A DNA stretch of 64,000 nt from Pseudomonas vranovensis DSM 16006 (GTDB taxonomy: Bacteria > Pseudomonadota > Gammaproteobacteria > Pseudomonadales > Pseudomonadaceae). The stretch covers positions 58,230 to 122,229 of the forward strand of contig NZ_AUED01000022.1 in NCBI RefSeq assembly GCF_000425805.1, read 5' to 3'. Shown here piece after piece: positions 25,700 through 35,314 of this stretch. The translations under genes and the position numbers were made by a program. The notes beneath the pieces were generated by a model, which saw nothing but the letters and a program-made list of their open reading frames with translations, was not told where the DNA came from and did no database searches. How positions within the stretch are numbered: the stretch's first letter is position 1; the number at the start of each line of letters is the position of its first letter.

Positions 25700-26272
25700 A
25701 TGTCAACCCAGTTATTCAAGTTGAGCGAACTGGCTGATGTCCGCTCCGGATACACCTTCCGTGGTGCGCTGGAGCATGACCCTTCTGGCGATGTTCGCGT
25801 GTTGCAAATCAAGGATTTGCGCCAAAACGCATCGATTGATCCGAATACACTGATTGCTGTTGCATGGGACGCTCGTACCGCTCCCCCCCTGCTTCAGCCA
25901 GGCGATATCACCGTGATCGCCCGTGGTGATACCAACAAGGCCGTACTCTACGTAGGCGAGCAGTCGGTTGTAGCGACCAGCCAGTTTTTTATTGTTACGG
26001 CTAAACGATCAAAAATACTGCCGGCATACCTGTGCTGGCTGATCAACTTGCCGCAGAGCCAACGCAGCCTTGAGCGCAGCGGCAGTGCGATTCAAGCCAT
26101 CGGCAAAGCGTCCCTAATGGACATGCAGATCCCCTTACCACCGCTCGTGATCCAGCAGAAACTGCTTGCCCTACAAAGAGTATGGGATGAAGAGGATGAA
26201 CTGATCGCGCGCCTGCAAAAGAACAGAGAGCACATGCTGCAAGGCATTTACCAGCATCTTATTAAGGCTTAA
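25700..26272 (+). CDS. Half-size type I restriction specificity subunit (single TRD)
   Basis: 190 residues, about half an HsdS. One target-recognition domain (KLSELADVRSGYTFRGALEHDPSGDVRVLQIKDL ... GDITVIARGDTNKAVLY ... QAIGKASLMDMQIPLPPLVIQQKLLAL) is followed by one helical conserved region (QRVWDEEDELIARLQKNREHMLQGIYQHLI). Half-subunits can dimerise to recognise a palindromic bipartite site. A second, full hsdS lies downstream of hsdM. The ATG at 25700 is chosen because the family start MSTQLFKLSELADVRSGY follows. It ends 3 bases before hsdM. Confidence 0.88.
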   Translation: MSTQLFKLSELADVRSGYTFRGALEHDPSGDVRVLQIKDLRQNASIDPNTLIAVAWDARTAPPLLQPGDITVIARGDTNKAVLYVGEQSVVATSQFFIVTAKRSKILPAYLCWLINLPQSQRSLERSGSAIQAIGKASLMDMQIPLPPLVIQQKLLALQRVWDEEDELIARLQKNREHMLQGIYQHLIKA

Positions 26273-26275
26273 GCC

Positions 26276-27799
26276 ATGAACGACAAAGTGAACCAGGACG
26301 ATATCAACAAGGCGCTGTGGGCAGCATGCGACATCTTCCGCGGCACCATCAGTGCGGACACCTACAAAGATTTCATCCTTACCATGCTGTTCCTCAAGTA
26401 CATCAGCGATGTCTGGCAGGATCACTACGATAACTATAAGAAGGAATACGGTGACGAGCCGGAGCTAATCGAGGAAATGCTCAAGAACGAGCGTTTCGTA
26501 CTGTCGCGTAAAGCCAGTTTCTATTCCCTCTATGAGCATCGCCACGAGCCAGGTAACGGTGAGCGCATTGACCAGGCGCTACACGCCATCGAGGAAGCTA
26601 ATGGCACCAAACTCAAAGATGCCGGTAAGAGTGTGTTTCAGGACATTTCTTTTAACACCGACAAGCTCGGCGAAGAAAAGCAGAAGAACACTATACTGCG
26701 CCACCTACTCGAAAATTTTGCCGGGCCAGAACTCAACCTCAAGCCGTCCCGCGTCGGCAGCCTGGATGTGATCGGCAACGCTTACGAGTACCTAATCAAG
26801 AACTTCGCCGCCAGCGGCGGCCAGAAAGCCGGTGAGTTCTATACCCCGCCGGAAGTTTCCGAGCTGATCGCCGAGCTTCTGGACCCGCAACCGGGCGACA
26901 CCATTTGCGACCCGGCCTGCGGTTCGGCCTCACTGTTGATGAAATGCGGGCGCAAAGTACGCGAACATCACAACAGCAAGCAGTATGCCCTCTATGGTCA
27001 AGAAGCCATCGGCTCGACTTGGTCGTTGGCCAAGATGAACATGTTTCTCCACGGGGAGGACAACCATAAGATCGAATGGGGCGACACCCTGCGCAACCCC
27101 AAGCTGCTTGACTCCAATGGGCAGCTACTCAAATTCGATATTGTTACCGCCAACCCGCCGTTTTCGCTGGATAAGTGGGGCCATGAAGAAGCCGAGCACG
27201 ATCATTTTGGCCGCTTCAAACGTGGCATCCCGCCGAAAACCAAGGGTGACTTCGCCTTTATCCTACATATGATCGAAACCCTAAAAGCCAAGACTGGGCG
27301 CATGGCAGTGATAGTGCCCCACGGAGTGCTGTTCCGTGGCTCCAGCGAAGGCAAGATTCGCCAGCAGCTGATTGAAGAAAACCTACTGGATGCCGTTATC
27401 GGACTGCCGGAAAAACTCTTCTACGGCACCGGCATTCCGGCAGCGATTTTGGTGTTCAACAAAACCAAGGCTGATGAAAACGTGCTGTTCATCGACGCTA
27501 GTCGCGATTTCAAAGTCGGTAAAAATCAGAACATTCTAGGTGATGAACAGATCAAAAATGTCCTTATCACCTATCGTCATCGCATCAATTCGGACAAATA
27601 TAGCCACCGCGCCAGCCTGCAGGAAGTCCGCGACAACGATTACAATCTTAATATCCCACGCTATGTTGACATCTTCGAGGAAGAGGAAGAAGTTGATTTG
27701 CTGACAGTTCGAAAGGAACGCGAACAACTCAAAGCGCAACTGGCAGAATTGGAAGTAGAAATGGATGGTTACTTGAAGGAGCTAGGATATGGCTCCTAA
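26276..27799 (+). CDS. hsdM: Type I restriction-modification DNA methyltransferase subunit
   Basis: 507 residues, full length. N6-adenine methyltransferase of a type I system. The N-terminal HsdM_N domain (DDINKALWAACDIFRGTISADTYKDFILTMLFLKYISDVWQD) precedes the SAM-binding motif DPACGSASLL (from residue 212) and the catalytic NPPF motif (residues 293-296). Its end overlaps the start of the downstream hsdS by 11 bases, showing translational coupling. Confidence 0.96.
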   Translation: MNDKVNQDDINKALWAACDIFRGTISADTYKDFILTMLFLKYISDVWQDHYDNYKKEYGDEPELIEEMLKNERFVLSRKASFYSLYEHRHEPGNGERIDQALHAIEEANGTKLKDAGKSVFQDISFNTDKLGEEKQKNTILRHLLENFAGPELNLKPSRVGSLDVIGNAYEYLIKNFAASGGQKAGEFYTPPEVSELIAELLDPQPGDTICDPACGSASLLMKCGRKVREHHNSKQYALYGQEAIGSTWSLAKMNMFLHGEDNHKIEWGDTLRNPKLLDSNGQLLKFDIVTANPPFSLDKWGHEEAEHDHFGRFKRGIPPKTKGDFAFILHMIETLKAKTGRMAVIVPHGVLFRGSSEGKIRQQLIEENLLDAVIGLPEKLFYGTGIPAAILVFNKTKADENVLFIDASRDFKVGKNQNILGDEQIKNVLITYRHRINSDKYSHRASLQEVRDNDYNLNIPRYVDIFEEEEEVDLLTVRKEREQLKAQLAELEVEMDGYLKELGYGS

Positions 27800-28979
27800 G
27801 GAACAGACTTGCCTCGGAGATTATTTCACTTCTAGCAGGGAAAAAGGGAAGGTCGGGCTGCCACTGCTATCGGTGACTCTTAATAATGGGATTGTTCAGC
27901 GAAATGATCTCGAACGGAAAACCGAAACCAAAATCACCCCTGAAGAGCATCTTTTGGTAAGAAAAGGTGATATTGCTTACAACATGATGCGTGTCTGGCA
28001 GGGGGCCTTAGGCAGGGCCGATAGCGATGGGATTGTAAGCCCCGCTTACGTGGTCCTGCGTGCAAAAAAAGATGTAGATAGCAAGTATGCTGAATATCTT
28101 TTCAATACAACAAAGATGATTTATTTTTTCTGGGCCTATTCGTATGGAATTACGAATGATCGCCTACGATTGTATTTCAACGATTTCAAAAAAATCCCTG
28201 CAAGTCTACCCTGTATCGCTGAACAAAAAAGAATCGCTAAAGTCCTTTTGACCTGGGACCATGCTTTAAAGAAAACAGAACAGCTACTGAAAAATAGCCA
28301 ACAACAGAAAAAAGCGCTGATGCAGCAGTTGCTAAGCGGCAACAAGCGCCTTCCCGGATGCTCCGGTAAATGGAAAACAAAGCGGTTGGCAGATATCTGC
28401 AGCATTAATCCGCCCAAGCCATCTGAGCCGACTGATGGCCTCGCATCGTTTATTTCAATGGACTCGGTGTCAGAGGATGCAAAAATCCTAAAAAGCGAGA
28501 TCAGAAAATATTCTGAAGTTTCGGCCGGGTTTACATCATTCCAAAATCATGACGTACTAGTGGCGAAGATAACCCCCTGCTTTGAAAATGGCAAAGGTGC
28601 TTATGCATTTGGACTGAAAAATGACATAGGATTTGGTAGCACTGAATTTCACGTACTCCGGGCAAAGCAAGGAAATTGCTCTCAGTTCATTTATTTCCTT
28701 ACTAATACACGGGAGTTCAGGGTGCGAGGCGAAGCTAATATGCAGGGATCCGCGGGACAAAAACGCGTTACAACTAGTTATCTAAAATCATACAAGGCTA
28801 GCGTTCCGCCAACTCTGATTGAGCAACAGAGAATTGCCCAGATACTCTTCAGCGCTGATCAAGAAATAGAAGCCCTAAGAACCAAACTCTCCTGTTTAAA
28901 TCAAGAGAAAAAAGCACTTATGCAGCAACTGCTGACAGGCAGGCGCCGACTGAAAGTCAATCAACAAGAGTTTGCCTGA
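27789..28979 (+). CDS. hsdS: Type I restriction specificity subunit, full-length
   Basis: 396 residues with two target-recognition domains (about residues 1-150 and 195-350). Each is followed by the conserved helical repeat: KRIAKVLLTWDHALKKTEQLLKNSQQQKKALMQQLLSGNKRLPG and QRIAQILFSADQEIEALRTKLSCLNQEKKALMQQLLTGRRRL. These repeats act as rulers between the half-sites. The gene is noticeably more AT-rich than hsdM, as expected for recently exchanged specificity genes. It is coupled to hsdM by overlap and to the HAD gene by a shared A (TGATG). Confidence 0.94.
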   Translation: MAPKEQTCLGDYFTSSREKGKVGLPLLSVTLNNGIVQRNDLERKTETKITPEEHLLVRKGDIAYNMMRVWQGALGRADSDGIVSPAYVVLRAKKDVDSKYAEYLFNTTKMIYFFWAYSYGITNDRLRLYFNDFKKIPASLPCIAEQKRIAKVLLTWDHALKKTEQLLKNSQQQKKALMQQLLSGNKRLPGCSGKWKTKRLADICSINPPKPSEPTDGLASFISMDSVSEDAKILKSEIRKYSEVSAGFTSFQNHDVLVAKITPCFENGKGAYAFGLKNDIGFGSTEFHVLRAKQGNCSQFIYFLTNTREFRVRGEANMQGSAGQKRVTTSYLKSYKASVPPTLIEQQRIAQILFSADQEIEALRTKLSCLNQEKKALMQQLLTGRRRLKVNQQEFA

Positions 28980-29815
28980 TGGCCAAGAAGCACATTCCCT
29001 TTGTGATTGCCTATGACTTCGACGGCACCCTATCACCCGGTAATATGCAGGAGTACAACTTTGTGCCGGCATTGGGCATCAAGCCCGTTGAGTTCTGGCG
29101 CGATGCCAAGACTATGGCTCAGGAGCAGCAGGCTGACGAGATTCTGGCTTATATGCGGCTGATGATCGAGAAGGCTCAGGCCGCCCGGGTGCCGGTGCGC
29201 AAAAAGAATTTTGCCGATTTCGGGGCCCATATCCAGCTGTTTCCAGGTGTACAAGACTGGTTCAAACGCATCACTGAATATGGCCGTGCCAAGGGCGTAA
29301 AGGTCGAACACTTCATCATCTCGTCGGGGCTGCGCGAGATGATCGAGGGAACCCCGATCAACAAGCATTTCACTCGTGTCTATGCCTCGGGTTTTATGTA
29401 CGACCATAACGACGTCGCACACTGGCCAGCATTGGCGGTGAACTACACCACCAAAACCCAGTACCTGTTCCGCATTAATAAGGGCAGCCTGGATGTACAC
29501 GATAACTCGGTGATCAACAAGTTCGTCGAGCCAGCCGAGCGGCCTGTGCCGTTCAGTAATATGGTTTTTATCGGCGACGGCGAGACCGATATTCCCTCCA
29601 TGCGCTTGGTCAAGAATCAGGGCGGTCATTCGATTGCCGTGTACGGTAAGGGCAAACGCGGTGCCCGCGAAAAGGCACTCATGCTGGTCAAGGAAGGGCG
29701 TACCAACCTGGCGACCACTGCCGATTACACTGATGGTTCGGCTATTGATCGCGCCGTGAAGGCAATGATCGACAAGGTGGTATCGGATCGCGCAATCGCA
29801 GAGGCTAATGGCTGA
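28979..29815 (+). CDS. HAD-family phosphatase within the type I R-M operon
   Basis: 278 residues. The HAD motif I DFDGT carries the catalytic aspartates D13 and D15, a Ser/Thr motif lies in HFIISSGLREMIEG, and motif III/IV is VFIGDGETDIPSM. An insertion of about 80 residues between motif I and the HFIISSG segment forms a cap domain. The overlap with hsdS (TGATG) places it firmly in the operon. Such HAD proteins recur in some type I loci, but their substrate, nucleotide or otherwise, is not known to me. Confidence 0.85.
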   Translation: MAKKHIPFVIAYDFDGTLSPGNMQEYNFVPALGIKPVEFWRDAKTMAQEQQADEILAYMRLMIEKAQAARVPVRKKNFADFGAHIQLFPGVQDWFKRITEYGRAKGVKVEHFIISSGLREMIEGTPINKHFTRVYASGFMYDHNDVAHWPALAVNYTTKTQYLFRINKGSLDVHDNSVINKFVEPAERPVPFSNMVFIGDGETDIPSMRLVKNQGGHSIAVYGKGKRGAREKALMLVKEGRTNLATTADYTDGSAIDRAVKAMIDKVVSDRAIAEANG

Positions 29816-29982
29816 CATTACAGGTAGCAACCTGATTCTCTACCGAGATGATGGTCTTGCACAGCTCACCCTGTGCGGAATTGATGCTCGACCATGAGTG
29901 GGTCAATGACCCGTACAGTAAATGAATTCATGAGCTGATTGGTACCAGCATAGCTGGCGGGCGGCTTGGAGAACTACGGCGG
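29809..29982 (+). pseudogene. Possible gene remnant between the HAD gene and hsdR
   Basis: An ATG at 29809 opens a 29-codon frame beginning MADITGSNLILYRDDGLAQL and stopping early. Another frame in the same stretch reads ELMLDHEWVNDPYSK before its own stop. The first fragment looks like the N-terminus of a longer protein, with RhuM-type accessory genes of R-M loci a weak possibility. Deletion or frameshifts seem to have removed the rest. Identification is tentative. Confidence 0.25.
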
Positions 29983-32900
29983 ATGATACCAACACCTAAA
30001 TTCCAGGAAGAATACAGTGCGAAACTTCCGGCTCTGGCTCTTCTGTGCAACCTCGGCTGGCAGTTCCTCTCGCCCGAGCAGGCATTTACAAAAAGGGGCA
30101 GCAAAAGTGACGAAGTGGTTTTGCGTGATGTATTGCGCGAGCAACTGAACAAGCGGCGTTTCTTGTTTGGTGGGAATGAATATCCACTATCGGCCAAAGC
30201 CATCGACAACCTGATCAGTGAAATATGCAGCCCGGCGCTTAACGAAGGGCTACAGGCTGCCAACGAGCGGTTGTACAACCATTTGCTGTATGGCATCTCG
30301 GTGACGGAGTTCGTGGATGGTAAAAAAGCTAACCCGACCGTGGCATTGATCGACTGGCACAACCCCGCGAATAACAGCTTCATCGTCACCGAAGAGTTTC
30401 GCGTGCTGCGTAGCGGTGGTATGGAGTCGCGGAGGCCGGATATTGTTTGCTTCGTCAACGGTATCCCGTTAGCAGTAATCGAGGCCAAGCGTCCCGATAG
30501 CAATGCGCAGAAAGGCCCGAGCATCGACGAAGGCGTTTCGCAGAGTTTGCGCAACCAGCGTCACGATGAAATCCCCAGGCTGTTCGCGTACAGTCAATTG
30601 TTGCTGTCGATCAATGGTAGCGATGGGCGCTACGCCACCTGTGGTACGCCTGCGAAATTCTGGGCAGCCTGGCGTGAGGAAGATATCGCCACTGCTGAAT
30701 TGTTTGCATTGAAGAATCGCCAACTAACCGCAGCGCAGAAAACCTCAATCTTTAGCCACCGCCCTTCTCATGACCTGGACTGGTATGAAACCCTGATAGC
30801 CGGTGGTGAGCTGGCGCTGACTGGCCAGGATCAGTTGCTTATCAGCCTGCTCTCCCCTGCCCGACTACTGGAGATGACTCGCTACTTCACGCTGTTCGAT
30901 AAGAAGGCCGGCAAGATCGTTGCCCGTTACCAGCAGGTTTTCGGTATCAAGCGGTTGATCGAGCGGATTAGCCACAAGCGCAAAGATGGCGGCCGTGAGG
31001 GCGGGGTGATCTGGCACACGACTGGCTCGGGCAAATCATTCACTATGGTTTTTCTGAGCAAGGCGCTGATCCTGCATGACTCACTCAAGCAGTGCCGCAT
31101 TGTAGTGGTCACTGACCGTGTTGATCTGGAAAGCCAACTGAGCAAGACGTTTGCTTCCGGTGGCGAGCTGGCTGGCAAGAAGGACCGCGAGGCGGCCATG
31201 GCCACTTCTGGCACGCGCTTGGCTGAACAAATCGGTAAGGGCAACGAGCGCATTATTTTTTCGCTGATCCAGAAGTTCAACAGCGCTACCAAGCTGCCAC
31301 AGTGCGTGAATACCAGCGCCGACATCATCGTGCTTATCGATGAGGGCCACCGTAGCCAAGGCGGTGAAAACCATATCCGTATGAAGCAGGCGCTACCCAA
31401 TGCGGCCTTTGTCGCGTTTACCGGCACGCCGCTGCTCAAGGATGACAAGACGACGAACAAGTTTGGTCCCATCGTGCATGCCTACACCATGCAGCGCGCG
31501 GTGGAAGATCAGGCCGTGACGCCCTTGCTCTATGAGGAGCGCATTCCCGATCTGGATGTGAATGCGCGCGCTATCGATAGTTGGTTTGAGCGCATTACTG
31601 AAGGGCTAAACGAGCAACAGAAGGCCGACCTCAAACGCAAGTTCGCCAAGAAAGGCCAGATCTACAGCGCTGATGACCGTATTCGTCTGATTGCTCTGGA
31701 TATCGCCAGCCACTTCGTGAAGAACATCGACGAGGGCCTCAAAGGCCAACTGGCTTGTGACAGTAAGGCCTCAGCAATCAAGTACAAACAGTATCTGGAT
31801 GAGACAGGGTTGTTCGAAAGCGCCGTGGTGATGAGCCCACCGGATAGCCGTGAGGGTAACACCGACGTGGATGAAGCATCCTCACCTGAGGTAACCCAAT
31901 GGTGGAAGAAAAACGTTGGCAGCACCGATGAGCAAACCTACACCAAGCAGCTGATCGAGCGTTTCGACAAGGATGAATCGCTCAAGCTTTTGATCGTGGT
32001 GGACAAACTGCTGACGGGTTTCGATGAGCCGAAAAACACCGTGCTTTACATCGACAAGCCACTTAAGGAGCACAACCTGATCCAGGCGATTGCTCGAGTA
32101 AACCGCCTACATCCGCTAAAGAAATTCGGTCTGCTGATCGACTACAGGGGCATTCTGTCGGAGCTGGATACCACGATCCAGAAGTATCAGGATCTGGCTT
32201 CGCGCACCCAGGGCGGCTACGACATCAATGACATCGCTGGGCTCTACAACCAGATGAGCAGCGAGTACAAACGGCTACCTCAGCTGCACAAAAACCTCTG
32301 GGCAATTTTCTCCGATGTGAAAAACAAAGGGGATATCGAGCAGTTGCGCCAGGTACTGGTGCCCAAGATGCAGGAGTGCGACGGCGAGTTGGTTGATGTA
32401 AATCTCAAGGTGCGCGATGACTTCTACGAGGCGCTAACCGAGTTCGCCAGCTGCCTAAAAGTTGCTTTGCAGTCCGCGTCGTTCTTTGAAGACACCAGTT
32501 TCAGCGATGCCGACCGCACCCATTACAAGGAAACCCTCAAGCAGTTCTCCAGCCTGCGCCAACTGGCCAGACAGGATGCCGGCGAAACGGTGAACTATGA
32601 CCAGTACGCCGAACAGGTGCGCAAGCTGCTGAATAAGCACGTGGTAGGCGTGGAGGTAAAAGACCCTGGCGGCGTTTACGAAGTTGGCAAGATGGGGCAA
32701 CAGAAGCCCGAGCAGTGGAGTGAAGACAAGACGCGCAACGAAACCGACATCATCAAGACCCGTGTCAGCAAGATGATTGAGCAGGAGCTTCGTGACGATC
32801 CCTATGCTCAGGAAGCGTTTTCCAAACTGCTGCGCCAGGCCATCGAAGAGACGGCAAAGCTATTTGATCACCCGCTCAAGCAGTACCTGCTATTCCACGA

Positions 32901-33258
32901 ATTTGAGCAGCAGGTGCAGGCCCGTAAGCTTGATGAGCTGCCTGATGTTTTTGCGGGTAACCGGCATGCCCAGGCGTACTTCGGTATTTTCAAGAAAAGC
33001 CTTCCTGACGCCCTCACTTCAGCTGATGAGCAGGTACAGGAACACTGGGTAAAACTGGCTTTCAGCCTGGATAAAATGGTCATGACCTCCGTGGCCGAAC
33101 ATTCAATCAACCCACAGAACATCGAAAGCGATATTCGTAAGAAGCTACTGCCGTTGCTCTTTAAGGAATGCAAAGCGGTGGGCGCTGGTATGGATCAGGC
33201 GAAGGCCATGGTTGAGTGGGTGGTGCAAATCACGCGGGTAGGCTTGTCCGGCTTATGA
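29983..33258 (+). CDS. hsdR: Type I restriction endonuclease subunit HsdR
   Basis: 1,091 residues. The N-terminal PD-(D/E)xK nuclease shows RRPDIVCFVNGIPLAVIEAKR, with D153, E167 and K169 as the catalytic triad. The SF2 translocase has Walker A TGSGKS (residues 347-352), DEGH (453-456) and the later motif AFTGTPL. The C-terminal helical domain binds the methylase core. A GGAG lies before the ATG at 29983. All key motifs are intact, so the enzyme should cut. Its stop overlaps the next ATG (ATGA). Confidence 0.96.
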   Translation: MIPTPKFQEEYSAKLPALALLCNLGWQFLSPEQAFTKRGSKSDEVVLRDVLREQLNKRRFLFGGNEYPLSAKAIDNLISEICSPALNEGLQAANERLYNHLLYGISVTEFVDGKKANPTVALIDWHNPANNSFIVTEEFRVLRSGGMESRRPDIVCFVNGIPLAVIEAKRPDSNAQKGPSIDEGVSQSLRNQRHDEIPRLFAYSQLLLSINGSDGRYATCGTPAKFWAAWREEDIATAELFALKNRQLTAAQKTSIFSHRPSHDLDWYETLIAGGELALTGQDQLLISLLSPARLLEMTRYFTLFDKKAGKIVARYQQVFGIKRLIERISHKRKDGGREGGVIWHTTGSGKSFTMVFLSKALILHDSLKQCRIVVVTDRVDLESQLSKTFASGGELAGKKDREAAMATSGTRLAEQIGKGNERIIFSLIQKFNSATKLPQCVNTSADIIVLIDEGHRSQGGENHIRMKQALPNAAFVAFTGTPLLKDDKTTNKFGPIVHAYTMQRAVEDQAVTPLLYEERIPDLDVNARAIDSWFERITEGLNEQQKADLKRKFAKKGQIYSADDRIRLIALDIASHFVKNIDEGLKGQLACDSKASAIKYKQYLDETGLFESAVVMSPPDSREGNTDVDEASSPEVTQWWKKNVGSTDEQTYTKQLIERFDKDESLKLLIVVDKLLTGFDEPKNTVLYIDKPLKEHNLIQAIARVNRLHPLKKFGLLIDYRGILSELDTTIQKYQDLASRTQGGYDINDIAGLYNQMSSEYKRLPQLHKNLWAIFSDVKNKGDIEQLRQVLVPKMQECDGELVDVNLKVRDDFYEALTEFASCLKVALQSASFFEDTSFSDADRTHYKETLKQFSSLRQLARQDAGETVNYDQYAEQVRKLLNKHVVGVEVKDPGGVYEVGKMGQQKPEQWSEDKTRNETDIIKTRVSKMIEQELRDDPYAQEAFSKLLRQAIEETAKLFDHPLKQYLLFHEFEQQVQARKLDELPDVFAGNRHAQAYFGIFKKSLPDALTSADEQVQEHWVKLAFSLDKMVMTSVAEHSINPQNIESDIRKKLLPLLFKECKAVGAGMDQAKAMVEWVVQITRVGLSGL

Positions 33259-34043
33259 GTGTGCCCATCGTCATGAGTGCTCCTTCTGCCTCCGCAGTAT
33301 CGAGCTGGCTGAGCTTCTACTATGCCGACGAGCTGATTCAGGTTGAGAGATCGCGAAGGGCGCGCGAGGTTTCACGCATACTGATCAAGGTTGACCCCGA
33401 CTGTCGCGTACGCGTCAGTGCGCCCGATGGGGCTAGCGACGAACAGGTATTGGCCGCGCTGAAGCAACGCGGCCGCTGGATCTATGAGCAGCTTCGTGAG
33501 TTTCGTGCGCAGCTCACACACGTCCGCCCAAGGCTGTACATCAGCGGGGAAAGTCACTACTACCTAGGCAAGCAGTACGTGCTCAAGGTTATAGAAGCGC
33601 CTGATGAGCTCCAGCAGGTGCGCCTGTTGCGAGGCAAGCTAGAGGTGTCTGTCCAGGTGAAGTCGGCAGAGAAAATTCGCGAGCTCCTGCACACCTGGTA
33701 TAAAACGCGCGCCCGTGAGGTATTTGATCGACGTCTAGAAGCTGCCTTGCAACAAGCACTGTGGGTTGCATCCAAGCCCCCACTGCGCATCCTCAGCATG
33801 CAAACGCAGTGGGGCAGTTGTTCCCCTGCTGGCCGCATCACGCTCAATCCCCACTTGGTTAAAGCATCTCGCGAGTGCATAGACTATGTGATCTTGCATG
33901 AGCTTTGCCACATCGCCGAGCACAACCACAGTGAGCGGTTCTATCGGCTTATGCAGCAGGTGATGCCGCAATGGGAAAAGACCAAAAAGCGGCTGGATGG
34001 TATGGCGGCTGTTTTGCTAAACGGCGTGCCTGACCGCTTTTGA
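33255..34043 (+). CDS. YgjP/M48-type zinc metallopeptidase coupled to hsdR
   Basis: 262 residues. The zinc motif HELCH is at residues 215-219, in ILHELCHIAEHNHSERFYRLMQQVMPQWEKTK, preceded by the family strand MQTQWGSCSPAGRITLNPHLVKA. This is the DUF45/YgjP pattern of small cytoplasmic metalloproteases. The ATG at 33255 overlaps the hsdR stop, so it is translated with the restriction subunit. Such genes follow hsdR in many type I loci; a role in turnover of HsdR is conceivable but is inference. Confidence 0.88.
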   Translation: MSVPIVMSAPSASAVSSWLSFYYADELIQVERSRRAREVSRILIKVDPDCRVRVSAPDGASDEQVLAALKQRGRWIYEQLREFRAQLTHVRPRLYISGESHYYLGKQYVLKVIEAPDELQQVRLLRGKLEVSVQVKSAEKIRELLHTWYKTRAREVFDRRLEAALQQALWVASKPPLRILSMQTQWGSCSPAGRITLNPHLVKASRECIDYVILHELCHIAEHNHSERFYRLMQQVMPQWEKTKKRLDGMAAVLLNGVPDRF

Positions 34044-34272
34044 TTTGCGAGCACCCACGAAAGCTTTCGACTGCTAGAGCTCGCAACCGGGCGGTTGAAG
34101 GTCATCGGTTCATCGATCCAACCGTAGCGGAGTCACAACGAGCAGAATAATTTCGCACAATTGCTCTACACCCACCTGATCCTCTGTTTGGCGTCGTAGG
34201 CGCTCATTCGACGCCAACTCTCTTCGATGACTCCTTCCGCCGATGGGCTAACCGAGTCATTAACTCATAAAG

Positions 34273-34758
34273 TTATGAGCACTTTACTGGACCACCGGAC
34301 TTCAAAAACTCTATAAACTCGGAGGAGTAGGTATTGCAGTTTATCCCACGTTCCTGCAAGAAATCCTTTTGCATCCCCAGCATCCAGTCAATGGTAGACC
34401 CCCACTTATCATTGCCTTGAGTCAAGTTATACAGCGACTCTGTAATACCAAGAAGAGAATTTTCACGCCAAAAAACAACACCTGCCGAACTTGCAGTCGA
34501 CTTACTTTCCATTTCCTCTTTCATTTCATTGAATTTAATAAATAGTTCTACAGCCTTTGCCTCCCTCTCACTATCCAAGTTTTCTTGCGCCAGCTTTTGA
34601 CCCTCGTTAAACTGCCACACACTAAAAGAGAGCGCCAACGCTGCCACAACGGCGGTTGCAACAGACGAAACTATGTTAGCGACTTCCAAAGCTTTCCCCA
34701 CGAGACTCACTCCTAACCACGTTGAACTGAAATCATATTTTTCCTCTTCATCAAGCAA
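34273..34758 (-). CDS. Small single-span membrane protein of unknown function
   Basis: 161 residues. One hydrophobic helix (residues about 26-48, VANIVSSVATAVVAALALSFSVW) is followed by a charged, helical segment (FNEGQKLAQENLDSEREAKAVELFIKFNEMKEEMES) and a C-terminal part with two cysteines. AT-rich and carried on the opposite strand to the R-M operon, it looks like a late acquisition within the defence cargo. No family is recognised. Confidence 0.6.
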   Translation of the reverse strand: MLDEEEKYDFSSTWLGVSLVGKALEVANIVSSVATAVVAALALSFSVWQFNEGQKLAQENLDSEREAKAVELFIKFNEMKEEMESKSTASSAGVVFWRENSLLGITESLYNLTQGNDKWGSTIDWMLGMQKDFLQERGINCNTYSSEFIEFLKSGGPVKCS

Positions 34759-35314
34759 TTAGCCAAAATTACAGCTCTAGGCAACAGAGAGGAAAAGTAC
34801 GGCGATGCGGTTGACTCGCTCTTCTTTCTCACTGCAAGAGGTTCGTCAGCGATCACGCAACATGATTCCAAAAAGCCACCTCCAAGGCAAAGCTTTTGCT
34901 CAAGTTACCTGCAGGGCAGGCTTAGGGTTGAAGAGCATGTGATAGCCGCTTCCAATGGTTTTGCCCAAGAAGGAACCAAGAACAGTCGCGACCTGCAAGG
35001 CGGAACATCCAGGCTTGAATACAACCGTCTCTCGAAATGGCCTCCTGCGATGGCCAAAACCGCCTCACCTTGGTTAAGCTACCTCCGCTTAGGCATCCGC
35101 AGTGCGGGATAAGCGCTTAGAGTGTACCAGCTGACTCAAAGTATCTTGGCCAAAGCCTTCCGCGGTGAATTGCCCCTCCCCAAGACCCGAACGACGAATT
35201 CGCCAGCGCTTTACTGGAAACGCAGCAAAACCCAGCGCACTGCCGCGCCCGAGGCCAAGCACAGGCGTCGAACTGCGACGCCGAGCTAAGCCTTTTATCA
35301 GGAAGAAGCGAACC
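34759..35314. other. Intergenic region upstream of the Mrr-like gene
   Basis: No supported gene in about 560 bases. On the minus strand a frame ending near 34905 reads ETVVFKPGCSALQVATVLG and then KTIGSGYHMLFNPKPALQVT, which looks protein-like, but no start codon fits the AGGAGG upstream. It may be a decayed gene end or chance. Confidence 0.4.

Noticed and set aside
34905..35045. Minus-strand protein-like frame ending KPALQVT
   Set aside because: About 40 codons, no start codon that fits the upstream AGGAGG, and no family recognised; kept only as a note in the intergenic entry.
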